Shown: positions 47,801 through 57,352 of the stretch, in pieces | Position numbering within the stretch: position 1 is the stretch's first letter | Layout of the letters: each line of letters opens with the position of its first letter | Source: Variovorax atrisoli 110B | Lineage (GTDB): Bacteria; Pseudomonadota; Gammaproteobacteria; Burkholderiales; Burkholderiaceae_C | Direction of reading: 5' to 3' | DNA length: 64,000 nucleotides | NCBI RefSeq assembly: GCF_000382045.1 | Contig: NZ_KB907455.1 | Span: 124,001-188,000 of the forward strand | The notes under the pieces: generated by a model | Database searches by the model: none | What the model saw: the letters and a program-made list of their open reading frames with translations, nothing else | Told to the model about the DNA's origin: nothing | Program-made: the position numbers and the translations under genes

Positions 47801-48510
47801 CCGGCCAGTCCCACGTACACGTTCTGCACGTCGTCGTTCGCGTCGATGGCCGCGAGGAAGCTCTCGACTTCCTCCAGCGCCTCGGCGCCCAGGCTCGCGG
47901 GATCGATGGGGTTCTTCGGCTTGTAGCCCAGCTTGGCCGACAGCACCGTGAAGCCCTGCGCGGGCAGGGCGCGGCTCACGAGGTCGAGATCGGTGGGGTC
48001 GGTGAGGAAGACGGCGGGGTGGTCCTCGCCGGCCGGCTCGAAGTCCTGCGCGCCGGCCTCGATGGCGGCCACTTCGGGGTCGGCATCGGGCTTCGCGGGT
48101 TCGGCCTCGATCATGCCGACGTGGTCGAAGTCCCACGACACCGAACCCGAGGTGCCGAGCTGGCCCTTGCGGAACAGCACGCGCATCTCGGGCGCGGTGC
48201 GGTTCACGTTGTCGGTGAGGCATTCGACCATCACCGCCACTCGGTGCGGTGCGAAGCCTTCGTAGATCACGTGCTCGTAGTTGACCGATTCACCCGTCAG
48301 GCCCGCGCCCTTCTTGATGGCGCGGTCGAGCGTTTCCTTGGGCATCGATGCCTTGCGGGCCTGTTCCACCGCCAGCCGCAGGCGCGAGTTGGAGGCGGGG
48401 TCGGCGCCGTTGCGCGCGGCCACCACGATTTCCTTGACGAGCTTGCCGAACAGCCGGCCCTTGGCGTTGGCGGCGATGTCCTTGTGCTTGGCTTTCCACT
48501 GGGCGCCCAT
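47797..48510 (-). CDS. yebC: YebC/PmpR family protein (TACO1-like)
   Basis: 237 residues. Family features are MGAQWKAKHKDIAANAKGR at the start, MPKETLDRAIKKGAG and YEHVIYEGFAPHRVAVMVEC. Members act in the cytoplasm, some described as DNA-binding regulators, others shown to relieve ribosome stalling at proline-rich stretches. Usual start MGAQWKAKHK agrees with ATG 48510. Divergent from the peptidase gene. Confidence 0.94.
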   Translation of the reverse strand: MGAQWKAKHKDIAANAKGRLFGKLVKEIVVAARNGADPASNSRLRLAVEQARKASMPKETLDRAIKKGAGLTGESVNYEHVIYEGFAPHRVAVMVECLTDNVNRTAPEMRVLFRKGQLGTSGSVSWDFDHVGMIEAEPAKPDADPEVAAIEAGAQDFEPAGEDHPAVFLTDPTDLDLVSRALPAQGFTVLSAKLGYKPKNPIDPASLGAEALEEVESFLAAIDANDDVQNVYVGLAG

Positions 48511-48616
48511 GTCGTTTCCTTGAATGAATGTGTATTGCTTGCGGCCTTGTCTGGCTCTTTGGAAGAAAGAAAAGGGCTGGATGACCGGGAAGGGCGACTA
48601 CTGTAGCCTTCTTCCC

Positions 48617-50344
48617 ATGACCGCTCCACAAGACACCTCGTACGTCACGCCCTTCGAGGCAGGCAACGGCAACCAGACCGCCACCTGGGCCGAATGCATC
48701 GCCTTCTACGAGCGGCTGGCCAGGGACTTCCCCGGCGTGCTGCGCTGGGGCGAGATCGGAACCTCGGACACCGGCGTTCCCCTCCATGCCGGCGTGGTCA
48801 GCGCCGACGGCGTGTTCGACCGCGAGACGCTCAAGCGGCAGGGCCGGCCGGTGTTCTTCAACAACAACGGCATCCACCCTGGCGAGCCCGAGGGCATCGA
48901 CACCTGCATGGCGCTGGTGCGCGACTTCTGCACGCGGCCCGACCGGCTGGCGGCGCTGGGCCGGACGGTGTTCCTGTTCATCCCGGTCTACAACGTGGAC
49001 GGCTGCATCGAGCGGCAGAGCACCTCGCGCGTGAACCAGCTCGGGCCGGAATCCTTCGGCTTCCGCGGCAACGGCCGGCACCTGGACCTGAACCGCGACT
49101 TCATCAAGTGCGACAGCCTCGCCGCGCAGGTGTTCAACCGCTTCTTCACCGCGTGGGACCCGGACGTGATGGTCGACACCCACACCTCCAACGGCGCGGA
49201 CTACAGCTACACCATGACGCTGATCCCGACCCAGCCCGACAAGCTCGGCGGCGGGCTCGGCGCCTTCCTGCGCGAGAGCATGCTGCCCGCGATCTACGCA
49301 GGCATGGAGCGGCGCGGCTGGCCCACCTGCCCGTACATGAACCTGCTGGCCGAGACGCCCGACGACGGCATCGAGGACTTCCTCGACCTGCCGCGCTTTT
49401 CCACCGGCTACGCCGCGCTGCACCACACCATCGGCTTCATGCCCGAGACCCACATGCTCAAGCCCTTCGCCGACCGCGTGGCCTCGATGCGGGCGCTGGT
49501 GGAGACGGTGCTCGACTTCGCCATCGCGAACGCGGCGCGCATCCAGGAACTGCGCCGCGAGGCGAAGGCGAAAGCCGCGCGGCAGACGCGCTGGCCGCTG
49601 ACCTGGCGCAACGACCGCAGCCGGCCCGCGAGCCTGCGCTTCAAGGGCTACAGCGCGGTCCGCACGCCCAGCCTGCTGGGCAACTACGAGCGTCTGGCCT
49701 ACGACCGCAGCCAGCCGTGGGAGAAGGACATCGTCCATTTCGACCGCTGCATCGAGGAAGCGACGGCCGCTGCGCCCAGGGCCTACCTTGTGCCGCAGGC
49801 ATGGCGCGAGGCGATCGAGCGGCTGGCGTGGAACGGCGTCGCGCTCGAGCGGCTCGAGGAAGACCGGCTCTTCGACGCGGTGCGTGTCTACCGCATCCGC
49901 GACGTGGCCTCCCGCCCCAACGCCTACGAAGGCCACATGTTCCACGACGAGGTGGTGCTGTCGGAAAGCACCGAGCCCTTCCAGGCGCGCGCGGGCGACG
50001 TTCTCGTCTCGCTGGACCAGCCGGGTGCCCGCTATGCCGTCGAGACGCTGGAGCCGCTCGCGCACGACAGCTTCTTCCGCTGGGGCTTCTTCAACAGCGT
50101 GCTGGAGAAGAAGGAGAACTTCTCGGCCTACGTCTTCGAGGACACCGCGCTGCGCATGCTGGAAGACGAGCCCGGGCTGAAGCGCCTGTTCGAGCAGTGG
50201 AAGGCCGACAACCCCGACAAGCTGGGCGACCCGCAGGCGGTGCTGGGCTTCATCTTCGCGCACGGCCGGCGCCATGCGGAAGCGGGATGGCGCCGCTATC
50301 CCGTCGTCGCGCTGATGCAGCCGGGTCTCACCCCGCCGGCCTGA
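48617..50344 (+). CDS. M14-family zinc carboxypeptidase-like protein with long C-terminal extension
   Basis: 575 residues. The N-terminal ~310 are a zinc-peptidase fold: metal ligands His87 and Glu90 (GIHPGEPEG), His189 (VDTHTSNG) and the catalytic Glu277 in MPETHML. No signal peptide is visible, so it may be cytoplasmic. Residues from about 310 on (SRPASLRFKGYSAVRTPS, then AFQARAGDVLVSLDQPGARY) are a separate mostly beta domain not seen in short M14 enzymes. ATG 48617 lies only a few bases after TACTGT, a possible -10. The 3' end overlaps the convergent LysR gene by 17 bp. Confidence 0.85.
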   Translation: MTAPQDTSYVTPFEAGNGNQTATWAECIAFYERLARDFPGVLRWGEIGTSDTGVPLHAGVVSADGVFDRETLKRQGRPVFFNNNGIHPGEPEGIDTCMALVRDFCTRPDRLAALGRTVFLFIPVYNVDGCIERQSTSRVNQLGPESFGFRGNGRHLDLNRDFIKCDSLAAQVFNRFFTAWDPDVMVDTHTSNGADYSYTMTLIPTQPDKLGGGLGAFLRESMLPAIYAGMERRGWPTCPYMNLLAETPDDGIEDFLDLPRFSTGYAALHHTIGFMPETHMLKPFADRVASMRALVETVLDFAIANAARIQELRREAKAKAARQTRWPLTWRNDRSRPASLRFKGYSAVRTPSLLGNYERLAYDRSQPWEKDIVHFDRCIEEATAAAPRAYLVPQAWREAIERLAWNGVALERLEEDRLFDAVRVYRIRDVASRPNAYEGHMFHDEVVLSESTEPFQARAGDVLVSLDQPGARYAVETLEPLAHDSFFRWGFFNSVLEKKENFSAYVFEDTALRMLEDEPGLKRLFEQWKADNPDKLGDPQAVLGFIFAHGRRHAEAGWRRYPVVALMQPGLTPPA

Positions 50345-51245
50345 AGCCCGGCAGGGCGTGCATGCGCCGCCGCAGCGCTTCCACGAAGGCCGTGACCCGC
50401 GCCGGCCGGTACAGCCCCGGCGGCAGCGCGACGTGCACGCCGATGGGCTCCAGCCACCAGTTCGGCAGCACGCGCTTGAGGCGGCCGGCCTGCATGTCGT
50501 CATGGCACATCCACGGCGCCGCCGCGCCGATGCCCGCGCTGTTGAGGATCGCGCGGTAGCTCGCGAGCAGGCTGTCGGTGCGGATGGGCGTGTCCAGCGG
50601 CACGATGCGCGAGCGGCCCGCTCGATTGATGAGCCGCACATTGCCCGTCACGTACGGGATCAGCCCCACGCACGGCACCTGGGGCAGCCGGGCGAGCGTG
50701 ATGGGGCCGGTGCGCTTGAGCAGCTCGGGCGTGGCGATCAGAACCCGCTCCATGCGGCCCACGGTGCGGCAGACGAGGCCGGGGTCGCGCACTTCGCCCA
50801 CGCACACCCAGCACTCGGCGCCGGATGCGGCGAGGTCGACCACGCGGTCGGTCAGCGTGAGCTCCACGCGCAGCTGCGGATGCGCCGCGCGCAGGTCGGT
50901 CACCGCGTCGGTGAGGAAGCCTGTGCCGTAGCCGGAGGGTCCGATCACGCGCAGTGTGCCCTCCGGCCGGCTCTGGCCGCCCTGCAGCCGCTGCGAGAGG
51001 CCTGACCAGCGGTCGGTCAGGTCGTGCGCCTCGGCCAGCAGCGAGCGGCCTTCGTCGGTGAGCGAGAAATTGGCCGTGTTGCGGATCGCCAGCTTGACGC
51101 CCAGCAGCCGCTCCAGTTCCAGCAGGCGGCGGCTCACCGTGGGCTGCGTGGTGTCGAGCAGTCGCGCCGCCTTGCTGAGCGATCCGCTCTCGCCGATGCG
51201 GATGAAGGTCTGGAGCAGGTCGAGGCGGTCGTGGGTGTTCTTCAT
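50328..51245 (-). CDS. LysR family transcriptional regulator
   Basis: 305 residues. Helix-turn-helix IGESGSLSKAARLLDTTQPT followed by VSRRLLELERLLGVKLAIRN, then an effector-binding domain (GTLRVIGPSGYGTGFLTDAV, LINRAGRSRIVPL). Start ATG 51245. Divergent from the aminotransferase operon; a perfect inverted repeat at 51251-51282 begins five bases upstream of this ATG, the normal place for a LysR operator controlling both directions. Confidence 0.89.
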   Translation of the reverse strand: MKNTHDRLDLLQTFIRIGESGSLSKAARLLDTTQPTVSRRLLELERLLGVKLAIRNTANFSLTDEGRSLLAEAHDLTDRWSGLSQRLQGGQSRPEGTLRVIGPSGYGTGFLTDAVTDLRAAHPQLRVELTLTDRVVDLAASGAECWVCVGEVRDPGLVCRTVGRMERVLIATPELLKRTGPITLARLPQVPCVGLIPYVTGNVRLINRAGRSRIVPLDTPIRTDSLLASYRAILNSAGIGAAAPWMCHDDMQAGRLKRVLPNWWLEPIGVHVALPPGLYRPARVTAFVEALRRRMHALPGFRPAG

Positions 51246-51250
51246 GCGCC

Positions 51251-51282
51251 AGACGTATAGCACTTCATCGGACCATACGTCT
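51251..51282. promoter_or_regulatory. 8-bp inverted repeat in the divergent LysR/aminotransferase region
   Basis: AGACGTAT (51251-51258) and ATACGTCT (51275-51282), perfect, 16 bp apart, in a 106-bp divergent promoter region. It is AT-rich against the surroundings. Candidate binding site of the adjacent LysR protein. Confidence 0.6.
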
Positions 51283-51351
51283 ACCCGCAAGGGCCGGCCG
51301 TGCCTATCGTCTGGGGCCTTCAAGACCTGCGAACGAATGGATTACCCGCCG

Positions 51352-52767
51352 ATGAGCGCCTCGACGATCGAAGACAAGACCTCCCGCACCGTGGGAGACA
51401 CGCCCAAGGGCGGTTCCGTGCTCGGCTTCTACGCCGCCAAGGGCACGCCGCGGCCGCCGCGCATCGCGCGCGGCGAGGGCGTCTACCTGTGGGACGAGGG
51501 CGGGCACCGCTTCCTCGACGCCACGGCCGGTGCGGTGGTCGCCAACATCGGCCACGGCAATCCGCGCGTGCTGGCCGCCATGCAGGAGCAGGCGGCGCGC
51601 GTCACCTTCGCCTACCCGCGCTTCTTCGAGAGCGAGCAGAGCATCGAGCTGGCCGACCGCGTCTGCGCGCTGGCGGGCGAGGGCTTCGACCGGGCCTTCT
51701 TCGTCTCGGGCGGCTCCGAGGCCAACGAGTCGGCGATCAAGCTGGCGCGGCAGTACGCGGTGGTCACGGGCCAGCTGAAGCGCGTCAAGGTCATCTCGCG
51801 CAACCCGAGCTACCACGGCTCCACGCTGGGTGCGCTGGCCGTGACGGGCGATGCGCACACCCAGTCGATCTACGGGCCGATGGTGCGAGAGATGCCGAAG
51901 GTGAGCGCGCCGCTGTCCTATCGCATTCCCGCCGGCCACACCGCCGAGAGCCACGCGCTGGCCTGCGCCGACGAGCTCGAGACCACCATCGTGCGCGAGG
52001 GCGCCGACACGGTGCTGGCCTTCATCATGGAGCCGATCGGCGGGCTCTCGACCGGCGCGGCGGTGGCGCCCGCCGTGTACTTCGAGCGCGTGCGCTCCAT
52101 CTGCGACCGCCACGGCGTGCTGCTGATCTACGACGAGATCATGAGCGGCGCGGGCCGCACTGGCGCCTTCCTCGCGGCGCACCACTGGGCCGGCGCGCGG
52201 CCCGACTTCGTCACGCTCGCCAAGGGGCTGGCGGCGGGCTACACGCCGCTGGGCGCGCTGCTGGTGCCCGACCGCATCGTCGACGCGGTCGCGGGCAGCG
52301 GCGGCTTCGTGCACGGCCACACCTACTTCACCAACCCGCTGTCGTGCGCGGTGGCGAATGCGGTGCTCGGCGAGGTGATCGAGCAAGATCTCGTGAGGCG
52401 CGCACGCGACATGGGCGAGCTGCTGATGGCGCGCCTGCGCGAGGTGGCGGCGCGCTCGCCCATCGTGGGCGACGTGCGCGGCAAGGGGCTCTTCACCGCC
52501 ATCGAGATCGTGGCCGACAAGGCGACGAAGCGGCAGCTGCCGGCAAGCTTCAACGCGCCGGCGCGGCTCACCGAGCACGGCCTGAAGCACGGCATCGCGC
52601 TGTACAACCGGCGCGCCAACCTGGGCGCCTTCGGCGACTTCCAGATGATCACGCCGCCGCTGACCATCACGCCGGCCGAGATCGACGAACTGGCGGACCT
52701 GCTCGAACGCTCGCTGCGCGGCCTGGCCGACGAGATCGCGGCCAAGGGCCTGGCCACCGCGGCATGA
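51352..52767 (+). CDS. class III (PLP-dependent) aminotransferase
   Basis: 471 residues. Class III landmarks are FVSGGSEANESAIKLARQYA (phosphate-binding loop), SYHGSTLGALAVTG, IYDEIMSGAGRTG and the PLP lysine in FVTLAKGLAAGYTPLGA. Substrates of the class are omega-amino acids, diamines and related amines. An ATG at 51337 would add five residues; neither start has a clear ribosome-binding site. It is coupled by ATGA to a dimethylformamidase-like gene and then an MFS symporter, implying a pathway for an amino compound or its N-acyl derivative. Confidence 0.9.
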   Translation: MSASTIEDKTSRTVGDTPKGGSVLGFYAAKGTPRPPRIARGEGVYLWDEGGHRFLDATAGAVVANIGHGNPRVLAAMQEQAARVTFAYPRFFESEQSIELADRVCALAGEGFDRAFFVSGGSEANESAIKLARQYAVVTGQLKRVKVISRNPSYHGSTLGALAVTGDAHTQSIYGPMVREMPKVSAPLSYRIPAGHTAESHALACADELETTIVREGADTVLAFIMEPIGGLSTGAAVAPAVYFERVRSICDRHGVLLIYDEIMSGAGRTGAFLAAHHWAGARPDFVTLAKGLAAGYTPLGALLVPDRIVDAVAGSGGFVHGHTYFTNPLSCAVANAVLGEVIEQDLVRRARDMGELLMARLREVAARSPIVGDVRGKGLFTAIEIVADKATKRQLPASFNAPARLTEHGLKHGIALYNRRANLGAFGDFQMITPPLTITPAEIDELADLLERSLRGLADEIAAKGLATAA

Positions 52768-55103
52768 CGATGCAGCAGCAGAAGATCCTTCCCCCGCACC
52801 GCAGCCTGCAGGTGCCTGGAGTGCACGGCTACACCGACCGCAAGAGCGTGGCCGCCGGCGAGGTGGTGCGCTTCCACATCAGCAGCGACGTGCCCTACAC
52901 GCTCTCCGTGTGCCAGCTCGGCTCCGACACCGAGGGCCGCACGGACGACGCGGTGCTGCACACCTTCGAGCCTTCGGCGCCGCGCGTGCACCCGATCCAC
53001 CCCGGCTCCTACGTGCGCGTCGAGCGCGGGCTCGACCAGCCGCTGCGCGCGCTCACGCTCGAATGCTGGGTGCAGGTGTGGAGCCTGGGCACGCGCCAGA
53101 GCGTGATCGGGCAGTTCGACCTGGCGGGCGCCTGCGGCTACGGGCTCTTCATCGACGAGGACGGGCGCGCGGTGTTCCATCTGGGCGACGGCGGCGCCTT
53201 CCGCGCCGAGGGGCAGCTCTCGGGCGGTGCGCTGCAGCCTCGGCGCTGGCACCACGTCGTCGCGACATGGAACGGCAGCGAGACGGTACTGTGGCTCGAC
53301 GGAGAAGCCGTCGCGCGCGGCCGCTTCGACGGCCCGCTGCAGCCGGGACGCGCGCCGCTGCGCCTGGGCAGCAGTGGCATCGACGGCCTGGCGGACGCGT
53401 TCCTTGAGGGCGACATCGTCATGCCGGCGATCTATTCGCACGCGCTGCAGGCCCACGAGGTCAAGGCCCGTTTCGCCGACCGCGGCCTGCACACGCCGCG
53501 CGGCCGTACCGTGCTCGCCTGCTGGCCGCTGCGCGAGGAGCGCGGCGACGTGGTGGCCGATGCCAGCGGCCACCAGCGCACCGGCCGCATCGTCAACCAC
53601 GGCACCTGGATGATCGTCGGCCCCGCCTTCGAGCCGCACCGGGTGAACGAGTTCTCGGACGACGGCTACGACCCGCTGACGGACCCCACGCGCGGCCACG
53701 GCCTGCGCCTGGCGAGCGACGACCTCTACGACTGCCGCTGGCCCGAGAGCCATGCGTTCCGCATGCCGGCGGATGCGAAGTCGGGCGTGTACGTGGGCCG
53801 CGTGAGCTTCCTGCTCGACGGCCGGAGCGCCGAATACGACATCACCTTCATCGTGCGGCGCGCTGCGAACCGCGCTCCCGCGCCCGTGCTGGTGCTGTGC
53901 GCCACCAACAGCTGGCTGGCCTACGCGGCCACGCCCTTCGCGAAGAACGTCGCGAGCGACCCGGTGTGGCCGCGCCGCTCGGCCGGCCTGCAGAACAGCC
54001 TCCCCGAGGCGCCGGCCTTCTGCAGCTACACCTACCACCGCGGCGGCCAGCCCACCTACCAGGTCGGCCTGCGCATGCCCTGGCCCAACGCCAGCCCCAA
54101 TGCGCTGTACGACCCGGCCGATGCCGGCTTCAGCCAGTGGACCCGGCTGGAGCGCCGCCTGCACGTGTGGCTCGATCGCTGCGGCTACGACTACGACGTG
54201 GCGAGCGACCTCGACCTGCACCGCGACCCCGGCCTGCTGAAGGCCTACGGCACGGTCTTCATCAATGGCCACAGCGAATACTGGTCGCAGCCGGCCTGCG
54301 ACGGGCTCGACGACTACCTCTCGAACGGCGGCACCGCCATCGTGCTGTCGGGCAACACCATGTACCTGCGCGTGAGCTACGACGAGGAATGCACGGTGAT
54401 GGAGCAGCGCAAGGTGCGCGGCCCCGGCGACGAGGACGGCGCCGAATCGGTGGAGCTGCGCCCGCCCGCCGGCCCCTACGGCGAGCAGTACCACTCGCAG
54501 GACTGGGCGCGCGGCGGCCAGTTCAGGCAGGCCGGGCGTTCGTGCGCCGACCTCATCGGACTGGAGTCGGCCGGCTGGGCCTTCGCCGACGGCGACGACT
54601 TCGGCGTGTACCACGCGACGCAGCCGGGGCACTTCCTGTTCACGCAGCCGCATCCGCTGGGGCTCGAAGAAGGCTCCACCTTCGGCCATGCGCCGGGCGG
54701 TGGCCTGCCGAGGGCCATCGGCCACGAGTGGGACCTGAGCGTCGCGACGCTGCGCCGCATGACGCGCACGCTGCCCGCGGGCGAGCGCCTGCCAGAGCCG
54801 CATCGCGGCATCCAGGTCATCGCCGAGGGGCGCAGGCAGCGCCCCGGGCGGCTCGACGCCTACCTCGACTACTACTCGCAGCCGACCGATTCGCTGGGCG
54901 GGCTCTCGGCCGAGATGATCTATTGGGAGCGCCCGCAAGGCGGCCGCGTGTTCAACGCAGGCGCCGTCGGCGCGAGCTGGGTGCTCGGCGCCGACCCCTC
55001 ATTCGAAGGGCTGCTGCGCAACGTGCTGCACCACTTCGGCGTCCGGCCCGCGACGGGCGCGGACCTTGCAGATCAACCATCCCTGGAGCACGCAGCACCA
55101 TGA
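52764..55103 (+). CDS. N,N-dimethylformamidase large-subunit-like protein with LamG domain
   Basis: 779 residues. After an N-terminal beta region (VHGYTDRKSVAAGEVVRFHI) a LamG/concanavalin fold spans roughly 90-240 (LTLECWVQVWSLGTRQSVIG; WHHVVATWNGSETVLWLDG). The rest (PAPVLVLCATNSWLAYAATP, LDLHRDPGLLKAYGTVFING, HSEYWSQPACDGLDDYLSNG) matches the large subunit of dimethylformamidase, an unusual amidohydrolase whose characterised member uses an iron bound by two Tyr and a Glu. The characterised enzymes also need a small subunit, which I do not find here. The context (aminotransferase, symporter) suggests hydrolysis of a different amide. Function is inferred from fold and motifs. Confidence 0.82.
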   Translation: MTMQQQKILPPHRSLQVPGVHGYTDRKSVAAGEVVRFHISSDVPYTLSVCQLGSDTEGRTDDAVLHTFEPSAPRVHPIHPGSYVRVERGLDQPLRALTLECWVQVWSLGTRQSVIGQFDLAGACGYGLFIDEDGRAVFHLGDGGAFRAEGQLSGGALQPRRWHHVVATWNGSETVLWLDGEAVARGRFDGPLQPGRAPLRLGSSGIDGLADAFLEGDIVMPAIYSHALQAHEVKARFADRGLHTPRGRTVLACWPLREERGDVVADASGHQRTGRIVNHGTWMIVGPAFEPHRVNEFSDDGYDPLTDPTRGHGLRLASDDLYDCRWPESHAFRMPADAKSGVYVGRVSFLLDGRSAEYDITFIVRRAANRAPAPVLVLCATNSWLAYAATPFAKNVASDPVWPRRSAGLQNSLPEAPAFCSYTYHRGGQPTYQVGLRMPWPNASPNALYDPADAGFSQWTRLERRLHVWLDRCGYDYDVASDLDLHRDPGLLKAYGTVFINGHSEYWSQPACDGLDDYLSNGGTAIVLSGNTMYLRVSYDEECTVMEQRKVRGPGDEDGAESVELRPPAGPYGEQYHSQDWARGGQFRQAGRSCADLIGLESAGWAFADGDDFGVYHATQPGHFLFTQPHPLGLEEGSTFGHAPGGGLPRAIGHEWDLSVATLRRMTRTLPAGERLPEPHRGIQVIAEGRRQRPGRLDAYLDYYSQPTDSLGGLSAEMIYWERPQGGRVFNAGAVGASWVLGADPSFEGLLRNVLHHFGVRPATGADLADQPSLEHAAP

Positions 55104-56395
55104 GCACACTCGCCCCACGCACCGCCGACCTTTCAGAACCCGCCGGGCCTGCCTCCCGGCAGAGCACGCTGCGGGTCATCACCGCCATCTCCATCGGCAA
55201 TGCGCTGGAGTGGTTCGAGATCGTGATCTACGGCTTTCTCGCCGTCACGATCTCCAAGCTCTTCTTCCCGGCCGAGAACGACACCGTCTCGCTGCTCATC
55301 ACGCTGGGCACCTTCGGCGTGACCTTCGTGATGCGGCCCATCGGCTCGCTGGTGCTGGGCGCGTACGCCGACGCCAGGGGGCGCAAGAACGCGCTGACGC
55401 TCTCGATGGCGCTGATGCTGTGCGGCACGCTGCTGATCGCGGTGGCGCCGACCTTCGCGCAGATCGGGCTGTGGGCGCCGGGCCTGGTGATCCTCGCGCG
55501 GCTGCTGCAGGGCTTCGCGGCCGGCGGCGAGTTCGGCAGCGCCACCGCGCTGCTGGCCGAGCAGGATCCGCGCCGCCGCGGCTTCTTCTCGAGCTGGCAG
55601 TTCGCGAGCCAGGGCGTCACCACCTTCCTGGCGGCCGGCTTCGGCATGGGGCTCAACGCACTGCTCACGCCCGAGCAATTGCTGTCGTGGGGCTGGCGCA
55701 TTCCGTTCTTCTTCGGCCTGCTGATCGGGCCGGCGGGGCTGTACATCCGCCGCCACCTCGACGAAGGCCTGGAGTTCAAGCGCGCCGCGCAGGAAGCCGC
55801 GCCCGTGCGCGCCACGCTGGTCGACCAGCGCGGCCGCACGCTGGCGGCGATGGGGCTCATCATCCTCGCGACCATCGTGGCCTACACGGGGCTCTTCATG
55901 CCCACCTTCGCGGTGCGGCAGCTCGGCCTGCCGCCGTCGATGGCCTTCGCGGGCACCTTCTGGTTCGGCGTGCTGCAGTTCGTGCTGGTGCCGCTGTTCG
56001 GCAGCATGTCGGACCGCGTGGGGCGCATTCCCGTGATGCGCGCCGCGGCGCTGGTCATGCTGGTGATGATCGTGCCGCTGTTCTACCTGCTGGTGAACCA
56101 TCCGTCGGTGCCGGCGCTGATGCTCGCGCTCACCGCGATGGGCGTGGTGGCTTCGGCCTACTGGGGGCCGATCTCGGCGGCGATGTCGGAGCTGTTCCCG
56201 GCGGCCACGCGCGGCACGGGGCTCTCTGTGAGCTACAGCTTCGGCGTGGCGATCTTCGGCGGCTTCGCGCCCTTCATCAGCGCCTGGCTCATCACGGCCA
56301 CGGGCAGCAAGATCGCCCCGGCGTTCTACGTGGGCTTCGGCGTGGTGGTGAGCCTGATCGCGCTGCGGGCGGCGCGCGGCTACGGCGTGAAATGA
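55100..56395 (+). CDS. MFS transporter, metabolite:H+ symporter (MHS/ProP-like)
   Basis: 431 residues, 12 hydrophobic helices. Typical MHS motifs are GNALEWFEIVIYGFLA in helix 1, MRPIGSLVLGAYADARGRKN (motif A) and RLLQGFAAGGEFGSATALLA. Members take up carboxylates, betaines, proline or shikimate with protons. The ATG overlaps the stop of the amidase-like gene, so the compound it imports is likely the substrate of the two enzymes upstream. Confidence 0.9.
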   Translation: MSTLAPRTADLSEPAGPASRQSTLRVITAISIGNALEWFEIVIYGFLAVTISKLFFPAENDTVSLLITLGTFGVTFVMRPIGSLVLGAYADARGRKNALTLSMALMLCGTLLIAVAPTFAQIGLWAPGLVILARLLQGFAAGGEFGSATALLAEQDPRRRGFFSSWQFASQGVTTFLAAGFGMGLNALLTPEQLLSWGWRIPFFFGLLIGPAGLYIRRHLDEGLEFKRAAQEAAPVRATLVDQRGRTLAAMGLIILATIVAYTGLFMPTFAVRQLGLPPSMAFAGTFWFGVLQFVLVPLFGSMSDRVGRIPVMRAAALVMLVMIVPLFYLLVNHPSVPALMLALTAMGVVASAYWGPISAAMSELFPAATRGTGLSVSYSFGVAIFGGFAPFISAWLITATGSKIAPAFYVGFGVVVSLIALRAARGYGVK

Positions 56396-56467
56396 AATAG
56401 CAGTTTTTTCCAAGCCGGCGCGGCGCGCCGTTCCTAAGCTGCGGTCATTCCTCAACTTGCCCAATGG

Positions 56468-57310
56468 ATGACCATGCGAGCCAGCGACGCGCAGCAGAAG
56501 ACAGAGACATTCCACCGACTGCACGAGGGCCCCGCGCCGCTGGTGCTCGTCAACGCCTGGGACGCCGCCAGCGCCCGCATCGTGGAGCGCGCCGGGGCCA
56601 GCGCCATCGGCACCACCAGCGCGGGCATGGCCTGGTCGCTGGGCTACGCCGACGGCGAGCGCATGCCGGTGGACGAACTGCTCGCTGCCTGCGCGCGCAT
56701 CTGCCGCGTAGCGAGCGTGCCGGTGAGCGTGGACATCGAGAGCGGCTTCGGCGATAGCGCGCAGGCGGTGCGCGAAGTCGCAGCAGAACTGATCGGCATG
56801 GGCGCGGCCGGCATCAACATCGAGGACGGCACCCTGCCCGGTACGCGCGAGCTGGCATCGCCCGAGGTGCTGCGCGAGCGCATCGCGGCCATCCGCGGGC
56901 TGGATGCGCGCTTCTTCATCAACGCGCGCACCGACGTCTACTTCGTGCCATGGGAAGACCCGGTGGCGCGTTTCGAGGAGGCGCTGCGCCGCGCGAAGCT
57001 CTATGCGGCGGCGGGCGCGGACGGCATCTTCGTGCCGGGCATGTCCAGCCCTGAGGAGATCGCGCGGCTGTCGGGTGCGCTCGAGCTGCCGCTCAACGTG
57101 TACGCGGGCTATGCGGGTGCGCCGTCGGTCGATGCCTTCGCGCGGGCCGGGGCGCGGCGCATCAGCCTGGGCTGCGGGCCGCTGCAGTCCGCGCTGGGGC
57201 TGGTGAACCGCATCGCTGCCGAAGCTTTCGACCAGGGCCGCTTCGGCACGATGGGCGAGGGAATGCTGTCGGTCGGCGAGCTCAACGCGCTCTTTCCCGC
57301 CACGGCCTGA
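56468..57310 (+). CDS. isocitrate lyase/PEP mutase superfamily protein
   Basis: 280 residues, TIM barrel of the PEP-mutase/isocitrate-lyase branch. VSVDIESGFGD and GINIEDGTLPG provide the metal-binding acids, and FFINARTDVYF the following strand. The KKCGH loop of true isocitrate lyases is absent, as in oxaloacetate decarboxylase-like, carboxyvinyl-carboxyphosphonate mutase and 2-methylisocitrate lyase-type relatives. It probably makes or breaks a C-C (or P-C) bond in a 2-oxoacid. Stands alone before bioMNY. ATG 56468 or 56474 are both possible. Confidence 0.85.
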   Translation: MTMRASDAQQKTETFHRLHEGPAPLVLVNAWDAASARIVERAGASAIGTTSAGMAWSLGYADGERMPVDELLAACARICRVASVPVSVDIESGFGDSAQAVREVAAELIGMGAAGINIEDGTLPGTRELASPEVLRERIAAIRGLDARFFINARTDVYFVPWEDPVARFEEALRRAKLYAAAGADGIFVPGMSSPEEIARLSGALELPLNVYAGYAGAPSVDAFARAGARRISLGCGPLQSALGLVNRIAAEAFDQGRFGTMGEGMLSVGELNALFPATA

Positions 57311-57352
57311 GCCTCGCGCCGGCCGGACGGCTTCGGGTACAGTGGGCGCCCC

